Source: Skeletonema tropicum
Taxonomy: Eukaryota; Bacillariophyta; Thalassiosirophyceae; Thalassiosirales; Thalassiosiraceae
Direction of reading: 5' to 3'
Assembly: GCA_037178625.1 (NCBI GenBank)
Contig: CM074139.1
Coordinates: 1,984,001 to 2,048,000, forward strand
Length of the DNA: 64,000 bases
The position numbers and the translations under genes were made by a program. Below the pieces are notes generated by a model. The model did not search any database, was not told the origin of the DNA, and saw only the letters and a program-made list of their open reading frames with translations. Positions 42,211-53,560 of this stretch are shown in pieces. The first letter of the stretch is position 1. Every line of letters starts with the position of its first letter.

Positions 42211-44193
42211 GCGAGCTCTGACCCAACACCCCCACCCTTCCCTGAATATCCCATCCAACCTGACACGGAAAACTCGCACTACATCCCAGAGAGTGGCTAT
42301 GGCCTCCTCCTAGTGGATGCTCGCAATGCTTTCAACGAACTCAATCGATACAACATGTTGTGGGAGGTATACCATCGATGCCCCCCACTCGCAAAGATAG
42401 CTTTCAACCGCTATCGACACCATAGCCTTTGCTTTATGCGGAATGAAATGGGAGAAGACCCTACTGTCATTGCGTGCAAGGAGGGCATCACGCAGGGGTG
42501 CTGCCTGTCTATGGTGTGCTATGGCATCGCCCTGATGCCACTAGCGGAATGGTTAAGGGAAAAAGTCCCCGGAGCTCTCCAACCTTGGTATGCTGATGAT
42601 CTCGGCGGTGTCGGTACTGCACTCGATAACGCTACTATGCTTCAGCTTCTCAAAGAAAGGGGGCCCTATGTTGGATACTATCCCGAACCAGATAAATCCC
42701 ACTACATTTGTATGCCGCAAGATGAGGATGCTGCACGAGCAGCCTTTGAAGCGGCTGGCATCTCGGAACTGAATTATGGACGCCACCACCGATACCTTGG
42801 TGGAGTGTATGGTGATGCAGCTGAGAAGGAGGAGTGGGTCAAGAAGAAAGTGGAACAGTGGGTATATTGCGTGGAAGTCCTTGGCAAATGTGCCTACACA
42901 CAACCCCAGGCAGCCTATGCAGGTTTTGTACTGTCTCTTCAGAATGAATGGACATACTTATCGCGCACTGTGCCAAACGTGGGGCCCCTTCTTGCTCCGA
43001 TTGAGGTTGCCATTAGAGAGAAATTTATCCCACCTCTCTTTGGCATCTCCCCTTCGGAATTATCTGGAGAGTTGCGACACCTGCTTTCCCTTAGTGTGAA
43101 ACATGCAGGCTTAGCAATCCGGTTCCCTGTGGAACAATCTGAGGATTGCTTTAAAACGTCGCAACAAGCGGTGGAACACCTGGTTGAAACGCTGGTCAAT
43201 CGTCGGGAACTGTGCCCGAAAACCCACCAGTACTCAGCTATGATGGCTAAAATTGGATCGCAGGAAGCGAAGAAGCTTGATGCTGAGTACCATCTCACCC
43301 AGTGGGGGAGAGAGAAACCAGGTGATAAGAGGAGGTTGGAACGGATCTGTGAGACTGGATGTTGGCTGACGGCTGTCCCAAACCGCCTCAATGGCACGAT
43401 CCTATCGGCTGAAGAGTTTCGAGACAACTTACGTCTCCGGTACAACCTGAAGCCGATGGATTTGTCAGACCTATGCGATGGATGTGGTGCAAAAATGACG
43501 GTGGAACATGCTCTCCAATGCAAGGTGGGCGGTCTCGTCCATTGCCGCCACAATGATGTTACGAGAGAATTTGGCTCCTTGTGCAAGCAAGCCTTCACTC
43601 CCGGTGACGTTGAGTACGAACCCTTTATCTACACTAGTACTCAACGCACTGCTGCAGAGGCAGAGGCTGCTGCCGCAGCAGAGGCTGAAAATACCACGCA
43701 ACAACAAAACGCAACTGATGGGTCGACCCCAGTGACAACAACGGAAGAGCGTGGAGATGTGATGGTCTCCCACTTCTGGAAGAGACAGCGTCGAACTGTC
43801 TTTGACACTCGCATCACCGACGCGGACTGCCGCTCCTACCGCAACAAGGCGCCTTCGGCTGTCTTGAGGCAACAAGAGAGGGAGAAAATCCGCAAGTACA
43901 AGGCAGCTTGTCTTGAACGACGTCGGGACTTCACCCCCCTCTGCTTCACGGCTGATGGAATGCCAGGTAGAGAGGCCTTGAATGCGATGCGTCAACTGGG
44001 TACACACTTAGCTGAAAAGTGGGAGCGTCAGCGTAGCCAGATGATATTCTATGTGCGGGTACGCATGTCCCTTGCCCTAGTCCGGGCAAACTCCCTCCTG
44101 CTCAGAGGGAGTAGGGACAGGCACCACCGCATCCGGCCACTCATTGAGAATGGGCCGGGGATGTCCAACTGGCACACCTGGAGTGGGGAGTAA
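42211..44193 (+). CDS. Reverse transcriptase of non-LTR element, 5'-truncated, copy 1
   Basis: About 660 codons are open from the truncation point; there is no native start. RT motifs: LLLVDARNAFNELNR (motif A, with the catalytic Asp), GITQGCCLSM (motif B) and WYADD (motif C, 42586-42600). Further on, CDGCGAKMTVEHALQC then GGLVHCRHNDV forms a Cys/His cluster of zinc type, followed by an Ala/Gln linker and a basic C-terminal region. Endonuclease and any first ORF are missing. LINE clade not assigned. Not competent alone. Confidence 0.85.
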   Translation, partial: ASSDPTPPPFPEYPIQPDTENSHYIPESGYGLLLVDARNAFNELNRYNMLWEVYHRCPPLAKIAFNRYRHHSLCFMRNEMGEDPTVIACKEGITQGCCLSMVCYGIALMPLAEWLREKVPGALQPWYADDLGGVGTALDNATMLQLLKERGPYVGYYPEPDKSHYICMPQDEDAARAAFEAAGISELNYGRHHRYLGGVYGDAAEKEEWVKKKVEQWVYCVEVLGKCAYTQPQAAYAGFVLSLQNEWTYLSRTVPNVGPLLAPIEVAIREKFIPPLFGISPSELSGELRHLLSLSVKHAGLAIRFPVEQSEDCFKTSQQAVEHLVETLVNRRELCPKTHQYSAMMAKIGSQEAKKLDAEYHLTQWGREKPGDKRRLERICETGCWLTAVPNRLNGTILSAEEFRDNLRLRYNLKPMDLSDLCDGCGAKMTVEHALQCKVGGLVHCRHNDVTREFGSLCKQAFTPGDVEYEPFIYTSTQRTAAEAEAAAAAEAENTTQQQNATDGSTPVTTTEERGDVMVSHFWKRQRRTVFDTRITDADCRSYRNKAPSAVLRQQEREKIRKYKAACLERRRDFTPLCFTADGMPGREALNAMRQLGTHLAEKWERQRSQMIFYVRVRMSLALVRANSLLLRGSRDRHHRIRPLIENGPGMSNWHTWSGE

Positions 44194-44206
44194 TCCCCTC
44201 TCCCCC

Positions 44207-44396
44207 ACCTCTGCGGTGGCAGAGGTTGAGTGAGGACTCTCACCTGTCGAGAGGCAGTTGAGAGTAGGAGGGAGGAGGAACATGCCATCACCTAGCACAG
44301 GTGACAAGAGGAGTGCGGACTTGCCACTGAACTAGAGATACCTAGACTGCACTCCTCTTATAACCTAAAATGGGCAAGTTCAGATCCAGCTTGCCC
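44207..44396 (+). other. Structured 3' UTR of LINE copy 1
   Basis: Perfect hairpin arms: 44207-44214 with 44219-44226 (8 bp, loop GGTG); 44306-44316 with 44349-44359 (11 bp, AAGAGGAGTGC); 44372-44378 with 44390-44396 (7 bp). A small TCACCT/AGGTGA stem lies near 44288-44304. Such structures often serve as recognition sites for the element's own RT. Confidence 0.65.
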
Positions 44397-44463
44397 AGTA
44401 AACAGCTCCTGAATACCATCCTAAACTAATCACTTATTTATCATCATCAATAACACTAGCATT

Positions 44464-45424
44464 TTGCGAATAATACATCGAATGCATCAAACAATACAAA
44501 TGAGTACCGCGTCGTCACCATACTCCAACTCTACGAGTCCTACTTGCTCCTCCATCCAATGCTCTGACATTGCATCGCAAGAGGAAGTAAGCAGCAGCAC
44601 AGGAGGCAAAGGAAAATTGCTCCACAAGAAAACATCCAAAATAGAGACAAGAAGATCATCTACCACCGTCGAATCTCCACCTGTTCTTCCAAATGCGATA
44701 AAGAACGCAAGGGCTACCTCAACAAATACGAGCAACTTGCACGAAGCCTATATAGACTCCGAAAATCGTGGCAGTATCGACCCCGAGACGGTTATCAAAC
44801 TCTTACAAGAGCAAGATACATTGAAGAAACGACAGTGGCTATTACTCTTGGGGAATATTATCCAATGGCTCCCAATCATTGTTGGAGCAGTGTACACAGT
44901 CGTCCAATTCACTGAGCGGCAATATCAACAGAATGTCGGTGGGAAAATATTGAGTTCTACGGATTATATCCGGGAGGGAATCGTGACATCTGAGGAGATT
45001 CACCTTGTGGGAATTGTCCGAGGGGCATGCCTATCCCTTGTCGGAGAAACAACGTGAGGATTATTTAAGGGATGGGTTTGTCGTACTCCCCGATGTCTTG
45101 ACGGAAGGAGAATCTCAGGCGTTGGATAAGGTCATGGCACATAACTTGAATGAGCTTGCATTTCCGGATCTGTTGACAAAATGCTCACGTAAATTCCATG
45201 GAGAGCACTACCACTCATCTGTAACTCATCGATTCTGGCAACAGCCTAGGATATCTGACATGTTATCAACCTTGGCATTGGATGGGGATACAGCGTATAT
45301 GGTTACTTCCGAGATACTAGAAATGCCAAATGGAGCAGAATGTATCCCGCAATGGCATTTTGACTTTTTTCCACAGAATTATAACGCCTCTTTTACTACG
45401 GATGAGGGTAGAAGAATTATTTAA
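44464..45424 (+). pseudogene. PhyH-like dioxygenase gene, frameshifted and short, unit 2
   Basis: Same structure and same one-base shift (near 45005) as unit 1; only a few silent or single-base differences. Confidence 0.55.
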
Positions 45425-45507
45425 TGAAACGCATCTAGGACTAAATAACTAAATGATTAGCTTAGCTGATACTGCACAAACAGCGTGGATTAGGTTATGT
45501 ATGCAAT

Positions 45508-46866
45508 TTACTGGAGATTTGCCATCTGTATCTTCTGCAACTCGACCTTGGTCTCGTGGAGCCTCCTTTTCGTTTCGCTCTCTTTGCGAATGAGAAGCTC
45601 TTGCTCATCCGATAGCTTACAATAGTTACTAGCCATCGTTCTGAGCTTGGCCTCTCCACATGCTACGATTTGTTCAAGCTGTTGGATCTTGTTTACATGC
45701 GTGTATTGTGCTTCCTTCAATAAACAGTAGTCAGCTGTGAGCTTACTAATTGTGCTGTTGAGCTCTTGCGTATTCGTCATGAGGCGTGAGCTCACATCTC
45801 GTTCGCTTCGAATCACCGCCTGCATCTGCTCCTTCAGCTCTTTCTTTCTTGCGGCCATTTCATCTAACAACGTTTGATACATGAGTGACTGTTTCTCGTG
45901 CAAGTCTCCACTCCTCTTTGCATCGAATTGATACCCCTTGCTAAGTGCACGCAACTTCTCGACTTCCATCTCAGCAGTTCTGATTCGATTCTCAGTGTCT
46001 TGCTGCAAGTCATCTGCTGCCTTTTCATGTGAGCGCTGCATCTGCTTGGAGTCTTCGTTGAGGCGTACGACTTGAGATGAGAGGGTATCAATTTGCTGCA
46101 TCTTCGTGTTTAACTCGTCCTGCAAGTTGGACTGAATCTTGATGAGCCTCGTCTCTTTATCTGTAGCGTCTGAGAGAGTTGTTTGTAGCCTAGCCTCCAG
46201 CTGAACAACTGTCGTCTTCAAGTCTTTCACCTCGTTTCGCTTTCGTTCAAGGTGGTTTTCAGCATCTGTGGCGCGATACAATGTCTCTTGGAAGCTAGTT
46301 TCGTTCTCTTTCTGAATAGCATCCAAGGAGCTTGCCAGAGAAGAGCACCGCTGTTTCAGACTTTGCTTCTCCCTTTGATTGTTTGAGTTATCAGTCTCCA
46401 GTTGGGATATCGTTCGACGTAGCTTTTCAATAATCACCTCCTTTGCCTCAACTAGGGGGGAGCAAGCCCAGAATGATGAATTTTCAAATAGGTTTTATAC
46501 CAAATACTATTGCATACATGGAATTCATATATATCCAATGTAGATATATCCAAAGTTTCGTGCTATTTGTTCCATTTCTTCATACCCATTTTGGCACTAC
46601 ATAGGAGCACATTTTTGGCCATTGAGTCATGAATTGAAAGTGATGGATGGCGCCACAATTTCGCTCCCGCAATTTATTCTATGTAGGAATTGGTACTCAA
46701 GGTTGCGCACTCCTCTATTTCAGTAGCCGAGCAGCTTGCGCTTGATGCTAGCATCTCAGCCTCAGCACGAGTGGATTCAACTTCCGACTGCAGCTGTTCA
46801 ACTCTTGCAGTGAGCTCGGACCTCAAAGAGCTGGATTGCTTGTCGCGTGTTTGAAGAGACTCAATC
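45508..46866 (-). pseudogene. Coiled-coil gene, truncated and interrupted, unit 2
   Basis: The C-terminal part (45508-46452) is intact in frame, without the extra C of unit 1. A foreign segment (46453-46708) replaces about 350 bp, then the more N-terminal part resumes until the LINE junction at 46866. Confidence 0.8.
46453..46708. other. Foreign 256-bp segment replacing part of the coiled-coil gene in unit 2
   Basis: AT-rich sequence with no match elsewhere in the window; it takes the place of 41703-42052 of unit 1. TACATAG/CTATGTA and GGGAGC/GCTCCC inverted pairs are present, but there are no convincing terminal repeats. Confidence 0.7.
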
Positions 46867-48848
46867 GCGAGCTCTGACCCAACACCCCCACCCTTCCCTG
46901 AATATCCCATCCAACCTGACACGGAAAACTCGCACTACATCCCAGAGAGTGGCTATGGCCTCCTCCTAGTGGATGCTCGCAATGCTTTCAACGAACTCAA
47001 TCGATACAACATGTTGTGGGAGGTATACCATCGATGCCCCCCACTCGCAAAGATAGCTTTCAACCGCTATCGACACCATAGCCTTTGCTTTATGCGGAAT
47101 GAAATGGGAGAAGACCCTACTGTCATTGCGTGCAAGGAGGGCATCACGCAGGGGTGCTGCCTGTCTATGGTGTGCTATGGCATCGCCCTGATGCCACTAG
47201 CGGAATGGTTAAGGGAAAAAGTCCCCGGAGCTCTCCAACCTTGGTATGCTGATGATCTCGGCGGTGTCGGTACTGCACTCGATAACGCTACTATGCTTCA
47301 GCTTCTCAAAGAAAGGGGGCCCTATGTTGGATACTATCCCGAACCAGATAAATCCCACTACATTTGTATGCCGCAAGATGAGGATGCTGCACGAGCAGCC
47401 TTTGAAGCGGCTGGCATCTCGGAACTGAATTATGGACGCCACCACCGATACCTTGGTGGAGTGTATGGTGATGCAGCTGAGAAGGAGGAGTGGGTCAAGA
47501 AGAAAGTGGAACAGTGGGTATATTGCGTGGAAGTCCTTGGCAAATGTGCCTACACACAACCCCAGGCAGCCTATGCAGGTTTTGTACTGTCTCTTCAGAA
47601 TGAATGGACATACTTATCGCGCACTGTGCCAAACGTGGGGCCCCTTCTTGCTCCGATTGAGGTTGCCATTAGAGAGAAATTTATCCCACCTCTCTTTGGC
47701 ATCTCCCCTTCGGAATTATCTGGAGAGTTGCGACACCTGCTTTCCCTTAGTGTGAAACATGCAGGCTTAGCAATCCGGTTCCCTGTGGAACAATCTGAGG
47801 ATTGCTTTAAAACGTCGCAACAAGCGGTGGAACACCTGGTTGAAACGCTGGTCAATCGTCGGGAACTGTGCCCGAAAACCCACCAGTACTCAGCTATGAT
47901 GGCTAAAATTGGATCGCAGGAAGCGAAGAAGCTTGATGCTGAGTACCATCTCACCCAGTGGGGGAGAGAGAAACCAGGTGATAAGAGGAGGTTGGAACGG
48001 ATCTGTGAGACTGGATGTTGGCTGACGGCTGTCCCAAACCGCCTCAATGGCACGATCCTATCGGCTGAAGAGTTTCGAGACAACTTACGTCTCCGGTACA
48101 ACCTGAAGCCGATGGATTTGTCAGACCTATGCGATGGATGTGGTGCAAAAATGACGGTGGAACATGCTCTCCAATGCAAGGTGGGCGGTCTCGTCCATTG
48201 CCGCCACAATGATGTTACGAGAGAATTTGGTCCTTGTGCAAGCAAGCCTTCACTCCCGGTGACGTTGAGTACGAACCCTTTATCTACACTAGTACTCAAC
48301 GCACTGCTGCAGAGGCAGAGGCTGCTGCCGCAGCAGAGGCTGAAAATACCACGCAACAACAAAACGCAACTGATGGGTCGACCCCAGTGACAACAACGGA
48401 AGAGCGTGGAGATGTGATGGTCTCCCACTTCTGGAAGAGACAGCGTCGAACTGTCTTTGACACTCGCATCACCGACGCGGACTGCCGCTCCTACCGCAAC
48501 AAGGCGCCTTCGGCTGTCTTGAGGCAACAAGAGAGGGAGAAAATCCGCAAGTACAAGGCAGCTTGTCTTGAACGACGTCGGGACTTCACCCCCCTCTGCT
48601 TCACGGCTGATGGAATGCCAGGTAGAGAGGCCTTGAATGCGATGCGTCAACTGGGTACACACTTAGCTGAAAAGTGGGAGCGTCAGCGTAGCCAGATGAT
48701 ATTCTATGTGCGGGTACGCATGTCCCTTGCCCTAGTCCGGGCAAACTCCCTCCTGCTCAGAGGGAGTAGGGACAGGCACCACCGCATCCGGCCACTCATT
48801 GAGAATGGGCCGGGGATGTCCAACTGGCACACCTGGAGTGGGGAGTAA
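46867..48848 (+). pseudogene. Reverse transcriptase of LINE copy 2, frameshifted
   Basis: Identical to copy 1 through GITQGCCLSM and WYADD, but one C is lost at 48230/48231 (TTTGGTCCTTG versus TTTGGCTCCTTG) just after the Cys/His cluster. The frame ends at 48390 and the C-terminal part continues in another frame to 48848. Confidence 0.85.
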
Positions 48849-49097
48849 TCCCCTCTCCCCCACCTCTGCGGTGGCAGAGGTTGAGTGAGGACTCTCACCT
48901 GTCGAGAGGCAGTTGAGAGTAGGAGGGAGGAGGAACATGCCATCACCTAGCACAGGTGACAAGAGGAGTGCGGACTTGCCACTGAACTAGAGATACCTAG
49001 ACTGCACTCCTCTTATAACCTAAAATGGGCAAGTTCAGATCCAGCTTGCCCAGTAAACAGCTCCTGAATACCATCCTAAACTAATCACTTATTTATC
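46867..49097 (+). mobile_element. 5'-truncated LINE, copy 2
   Basis: Same 5' truncation point and 3' end as copy 1, essentially identical sequence, so it was copied with the unit rather than inserted anew. The 3' UTR hairpins recur at 48862-49051. Confidence 0.8.
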
Positions 49098-51615
49098 ATC
49101 ATCAATAACACTAGCATTTTGCGAATAATACATCGAATGCATCAAACAATACAAATGAGTACCGCGTCGTCACCATACTCCAACTCTACGAGTCCTACTT
49201 GCTCCTCCATCCAATGCTCTGACATTGCATCGCAAGAGGAAGTAAGCAGCAGCACAGGAGGCAAAGGAAAATTGCTCCACAAGAAAACATCCAAAATAGA
49301 GACAAGAAGATCATCTACCACCGTCGAATCTCCACCTGTTCTTCCAAATGCGATAAAGAACGCAAGGGCTACCTCAACAAATACGAGCAACTTGCACGAA
49401 GCCTATATAGACTCCGAAAATCGTGGCAGTATCGACCCCGAGACGGTTATCAAACTCTTACAAGAGCAAGATACATTGAAGAAACGACAGTGGCTATTAC
49501 TCTTGGGGAATATTATCCAATGGCTCCCAATCATTGTTGGAGCAGTGTACACAGTCGTCCAATTCACTGAGCGGCAATATCAACAGAATGTCGGTGGGAA
49601 AATATTGAGTTCTACGGATTATATCCGGGAGGGAATCGTGACATCTGAGGAGATTCACCTTGTGGGAATTGTCCGAGGGGCATGCCTATCCCTTGTCGGA
49701 GAAACAACGTGAGGATTATTTAAGGGATGGGTTTGTCGTACTCCCCGATGTCTTGACGGAAGGAGAATCTCAGGCGCTGGATAAGGTCATGGCACATAAC
49801 TTGAATGAGCTTGCATTTCCGGATCTGTTGACAAAATGCTCACGTAAATTCCATGGAGAGCACTACCACTCATCTGTAACTCATCGATTCTGGCAACAGC
49901 CTAGGATATCTGACATGTTATCAACCTTGGCATTGGATGGGGATACAGCGTATATGGTTACTTCCGAGATACTAGAAATGCCAAATGGAGCAGAATGTAT
50001 CCCGCAATGGCATTTTGACTTTTTTCCACAGAATTATAACGCCTCTTTTACTACGGATGAGGGTAGAAGAATTATTTAATGAAACGCATCTAGGACTAAA
50101 TAACTAAATGATTAGCTTAGCTGATACTGCACAAACAGCGTGGATTAGGTTATGTATGCAATTTACTGGAGATTTGCCATCTGTATCTTCTGCAACTCGA
50201 CCTTGGTCTCGTGGAGCCTCCTTTTCGTTTCGCTCTCTTTGCGAATGAGAAGCTCTTGCTCATCCGATAGCTTACAATAGTTACTAGCCATCGTTCTGAG
50301 CTTGGCCTCTCCACATGCTACGATTTGTTCAAGCTGTTGGATCTTGTTTACATGCGTGTATTGTGCTTCCTTCAATAAACAGTAGTCAGCTGTGAGCTTA
50401 CTAATTGTGCTGTTGAGCTCTTGCGTTTTCGTCATGAGGCGTGAGCTCACATCTCGTTCGCTTCGAATCACCGCCTGCATCTGCTCCTTCAGCTCTTTCT
50501 TTTCTGCGGCCATTTCATCTAACAACGTTTGATACATGAGTGACTGTTTCTCGTGCAAGCCTGCACTCCTCTTTGCATCGAATTGATATCCCTTGCAAAG
50601 TGCACGCAACTTCTCGACTTCCATCTCAGCAGTTCTGATTCGATTCTCAGTGTCTTGCTGCAAGTCATCTGCTGCCTTTTTATGTGAGCGCTGCATCTGC
50701 TTGGAGTCTTCTTTGAGGCGTACGACTTGAGATGAGAGGGTATCAATTTGCTGCATCTTCGTGTTTAACTCGTCCTGCAAGTTGGACTGAATCTTGATGA
50801 GCCTCGTCTCTTTATCTGTAGCGTCTGAGAGAGTTGTTTGTAGCCTAGCCTCCAGCTGAACAACTGTCGTCTTCAAGTCTTTCACCTCGTTTCGCTTTCG
50901 TTCAAGGTGGTTTTCAGCATCTGTGGCGCGATACAATGTCTCTTGGAAGCTAGTTTCGTTCTCTTTCTGAATAGCATCCAAGGAGCTTGCCAGAGAAGAG
51001 CACCGCTGTTTCAGACTTTGCTTCTCCCTTTGATTGTTTGAGTTATCAGTCTCCAGTTGGGATATCGTTCGACGTAGCTTTTCAATAATAACCTCCTTTG
51101 CCTCAACCGCTATGGCATTTTGCCCCTTCATCTTGGATAGCTTATTAGTGATACAGGCGAAGTCTTCCTTGTGAGATTTTGCCATGGCTTCCATTTCCTT
51201 CTCGAGGAAATCTGACTTTGTTTCCAGCTTATGATTTTTCAGATCACTCTTGCAGAGCTCCTCTCTCAAATCCTTCACCTCTTGCCGTAGTTCGTCACAT
51301 TGCAATTCACGCTGCCGATCCAACTCTCTCAATCGGTCTGCAGCCTCCTTGCTTGCTTTTGAATCACGACGTACTGAGCAAAGCTCTCTCTCCATCTCCC
51401 GACGCTCTCCATCTAGCCTCTCTTCTTCACTTTGTTTCAGCTGAAGGGTGGCACGCAACTCCTCTATTTCAGTAGCCGAGCGACTAGTGCTTGATGCTAG
51501 CATCTCAGCCTCGGCACGAGTGGATTCAACTTCCGACTGCAGCTGTTCAACTCTTGCAGTGAGCTCGGACCTCAAAGAGCTGGATTGCTTGTCACGTGTT
51601 TGAAGAGACTCAATC
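49098..51615. repeat. Tandem unit 3 (PhyH-like, coiled-coil; no LINE)
   Basis: Homology to units 1 and 2 continues to 51615 (GACTCAATC); beyond it the intact coiled-coil gene continues instead of the LINE. This is therefore probably the ancestral arrangement. Confidence 0.85.
49119..50079 (+). pseudogene. PhyH-like dioxygenase gene, frameshifted and short, unit 3
   Basis: Same as units 1 and 2, including the one-base shift (near 49660) and early end after HFDFFPQNYN. Being in the ancestral unit, it shows that the lesion came before the duplications, or that the gene model needs an unrecognised splice. Confidence 0.55.
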
Positions 51616-52270
51616 TTTGCCGCCCTATCCAGCATGTCTGCTTTCCACGTCTTCTTCTCGACCACTAGAGATGAAATAGGAAAGAGAGAATTTTCAGAAT
51701 GGATTAGACGCTGCATGCTGATATGAAAAGACAGTGAAAAGACAGAGTAATTCTGTACTCACTCAATGCTCGGACCTTTTCCAGCATCCCCGATAACTCG
51801 TGGCTCAGTGAGGCAATGCTAGAATCTCGTTCTGCTATAGAAGAATGAGCATCATTCAACTCTTTTGCCAACAAATCTGCTTGCTGGAGCAGCATTTCGT
51901 TCTCATCCTTGAACTTTTGGAGCATCTCGCTACCACCCTTTCTATTCTTAGTATTGATTATGCTTGAAAGAGGATCACGTCGTCGGCTTGATTTGGACAC
52001 ATTGTCGATGCCTGAAGATATTCGTTCCCGAAGATCGATATTCTCTGCTGCCAAAATATTCGATCTATTTGTTACTTCATCCAGACATCTGGCTTGTTCA
52101 ACAAGTAGCAGACCGATGTCTTCAAGGGTATCGGGATGGCCATGGAATGGTTCGTCTTCGTCTATTGCTTCTTGCGTAGAGTTTGATCTTCGAGATCTAC
52201 GGAAGGGCCAAGTGATCCGGCGTGGCATATGAATGTCGGTATGGTAATCCTTGTTGATGAATTGGTCCAA
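50163..52270 (-). CDS. Long coiled-coil protein, complete two-exon gene
   Basis: Exon 1 (52270-51763) and exon 2 (51664-50163) join across a 98-bp GTGAGT..CTCTAG intron; the split codon forms Met and gives RAL-MVEKKTWK, 669 residues in all. A basic N-terminus (MPRRITWPFRRSRRSNS) and a disordered region are followed by nearly continuous heptad coiled coil (LRSELTARVEQLQSEVEST; LEARLQTTLSDATDKETRL). No enzyme motif. Structural roles such as centrosome, cytoskeleton or trafficking are possible but not shown. Units 1 and 2 hold broken copies of its 3' part. Confidence 0.8.
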
Positions 52271-52726
52271 TACGTGACGGATGTAAACACGAGGACTTAA
52301 CTGTGGGAGTCCTTATTTGCTGGAATAACAGAGGAAGCAATAAGGATTGATGGTACCGCTTTAGATCCACTACGTTCACGTGACGGATGGTAACACAACC
52401 ACTCCGAATTTGCTTGAATTCACAGATGAATGCGGTGGAAGATAATAATTTTAACAACTTTAAAATTTTAAATGAATGTCGGCACATACAAAATTGCTCA
52501 AGTTGTTTATCTTGATCTTAGCGGGAGAGTAGACGCACGAAATTCGTCACTAATAAACTTCTTCCAACTCATCCACTTCTTCGCCATCATCATAACCCTC
52601 CTCTCCGCTAGATTCCTCCAAAGTCTGCAAGCGATCAAGGCAAAAGGTGCTGAGTCCCTCTGAAGGAACAACTCTGCTCTGTTGAATTCATCTCTAGAAC
52701 GCAGCCAAGCGTTCACACACTTCACA

Positions 52727-53287
52727 ATGCAGGACACCCCACTTCAAATTGAGAGGGCGAGGAATGCGGCATTGGCGAAACAATTGAAGATGTATCAGCA
52801 AGAGAACGAAAAAATTGTAGCACTTCTTAAGAAGACACAACACAATCTGGAAGCTCAGACGCAAAAGAATCTCACACTCCAACGCCAACATGCAGAGAAG
52901 GAAATTGCACGAGAAAAGCAAGTCATTGCTACCGCAAAAGTCGAGAGGGATGAGATGCAGCATTTGAGAGAGGAGCTACTAACTGCACAACGAGAACTCA
53001 CAAAACAACTCACCTTGTCAAAGCAGCGAGAAGAAGATCATCACAAGCAAGTAGAGAGGTTGAAACGTCAATGTGAGGAGCAGAACAAAGATAAGAGTAA
53101 TGAAGAATCCTGGAAGAGCATGGAGCGGCGTACTAATACTCTAGAACAAGGTCAGTCGGAGCTGCTTGAGTTGGCGAAGAAACAAATCAAGTTGATTGAG
53201 ATTTTGAAGGAGCAACGTAATCATGCTCGGGCTGCAGCTTTGTTGGGTATTACAGAACAGGCATTCCTCAAGGAAGTTGCAGTGTAA
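52727..53287 (+). CDS. Coiled-coil protein, 186 residues
   Basis: Starts at ATG 52727 (MQDTPLQIERARNAALAKQ); the frame is open slightly further upstream without ATG. Nearly the whole protein is predicted coiled coil rich in Gln, Glu and Lys, with a C-terminal ARAAALLGITEQAFLKEV that looks like a small helical cap. No family recognised. It is divergent from the longer coiled-coil gene. The 53288-53560 spacer holds nothing evident. Confidence 0.65.
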   Translation: MQDTPLQIERARNAALAKQLKMYQQENEKIVALLKKTQHNLEAQTQKNLTLQRQHAEKEIAREKQVIATAKVERDEMQHLREELLTAQRELTKQLTLSKQREEDHHKQVERLKRQCEEQNKDKSNEESWKSMERRTNTLEQGQSELLELAKKQIKLIEILKEQRNHARAAALLGITEQAFLKEVAV

Positions 53288-53560
53288 GTAGGAGTGGGTT
53301 ACATATCGACTTTGCTGTCAGCAGTGACTGAAATTGATCTCAGTAAATTTCTGTTGACATTTAATATTAATCTTGGCCATTGAGTTGTAATGCAATACAA
53401 TATTATCTTCCTGTGAAAGTGTAGGATTGGGCATCTGGAGATGAAACTTTGACGTGAAGCATATTGTTGTTTAGGTTAAGCATAATAAGGTAACAACAAC
53501 TCAACAATCTAGCGCTTCATTGTCCTTGCAACGATCCCACAACATATTGCTATTGCCTCT

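Larger units (their letters stand above)
39692..44442. repeat. Tandem unit 1 (PhyH-like, coiled-coil, LINE)
   Basis: 4751 bp. Nearly identical to units 2 and 3 where they overlap. It contains, in order, the frameshifted PhyH-like gene, the convergent coiled-coil gene cut at 42210, and the 5'-truncated LINE. Confidence 0.9.
42211..44442 (+). mobile_element. 5'-truncated LINE (non-LTR retrotransposon), copy 1
   Basis: Starts abruptly inside the reverse transcriptase coding region, directly after GACTCAATC of the coiled-coil gene, and ends after a structured 3' untranslated region and an ATC-rich tail (TTATTTATCATC) that runs into unit 2. 5' truncation and a simple 3' tail are typical of target-primed reverse transcription. 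Confidence 0.8.
44443..49097. repeat. Tandem unit 2 (PhyH-like, coiled-coil, LINE)
   Basis: 4655 bp. Differs from unit 1 by scattered single bases, by the replaced segment at 46453-46708, and by one base lost in the LINE. Confidence 0.9.

Noticed and set aside
42939..43598. Minus-strand frames opposite the LINE reverse transcriptase (also 47595-48662)
   Set aside because: Antisense of a frame with clear RT motifs; no family features of their own.
39692..49097. Repeated units viewed as a CRISPR-like or integrated-virus array
   Set aside because: Units are 4.7 kb with genes and a LINE; no short spaced repeats, capsid or integrase genes are present.
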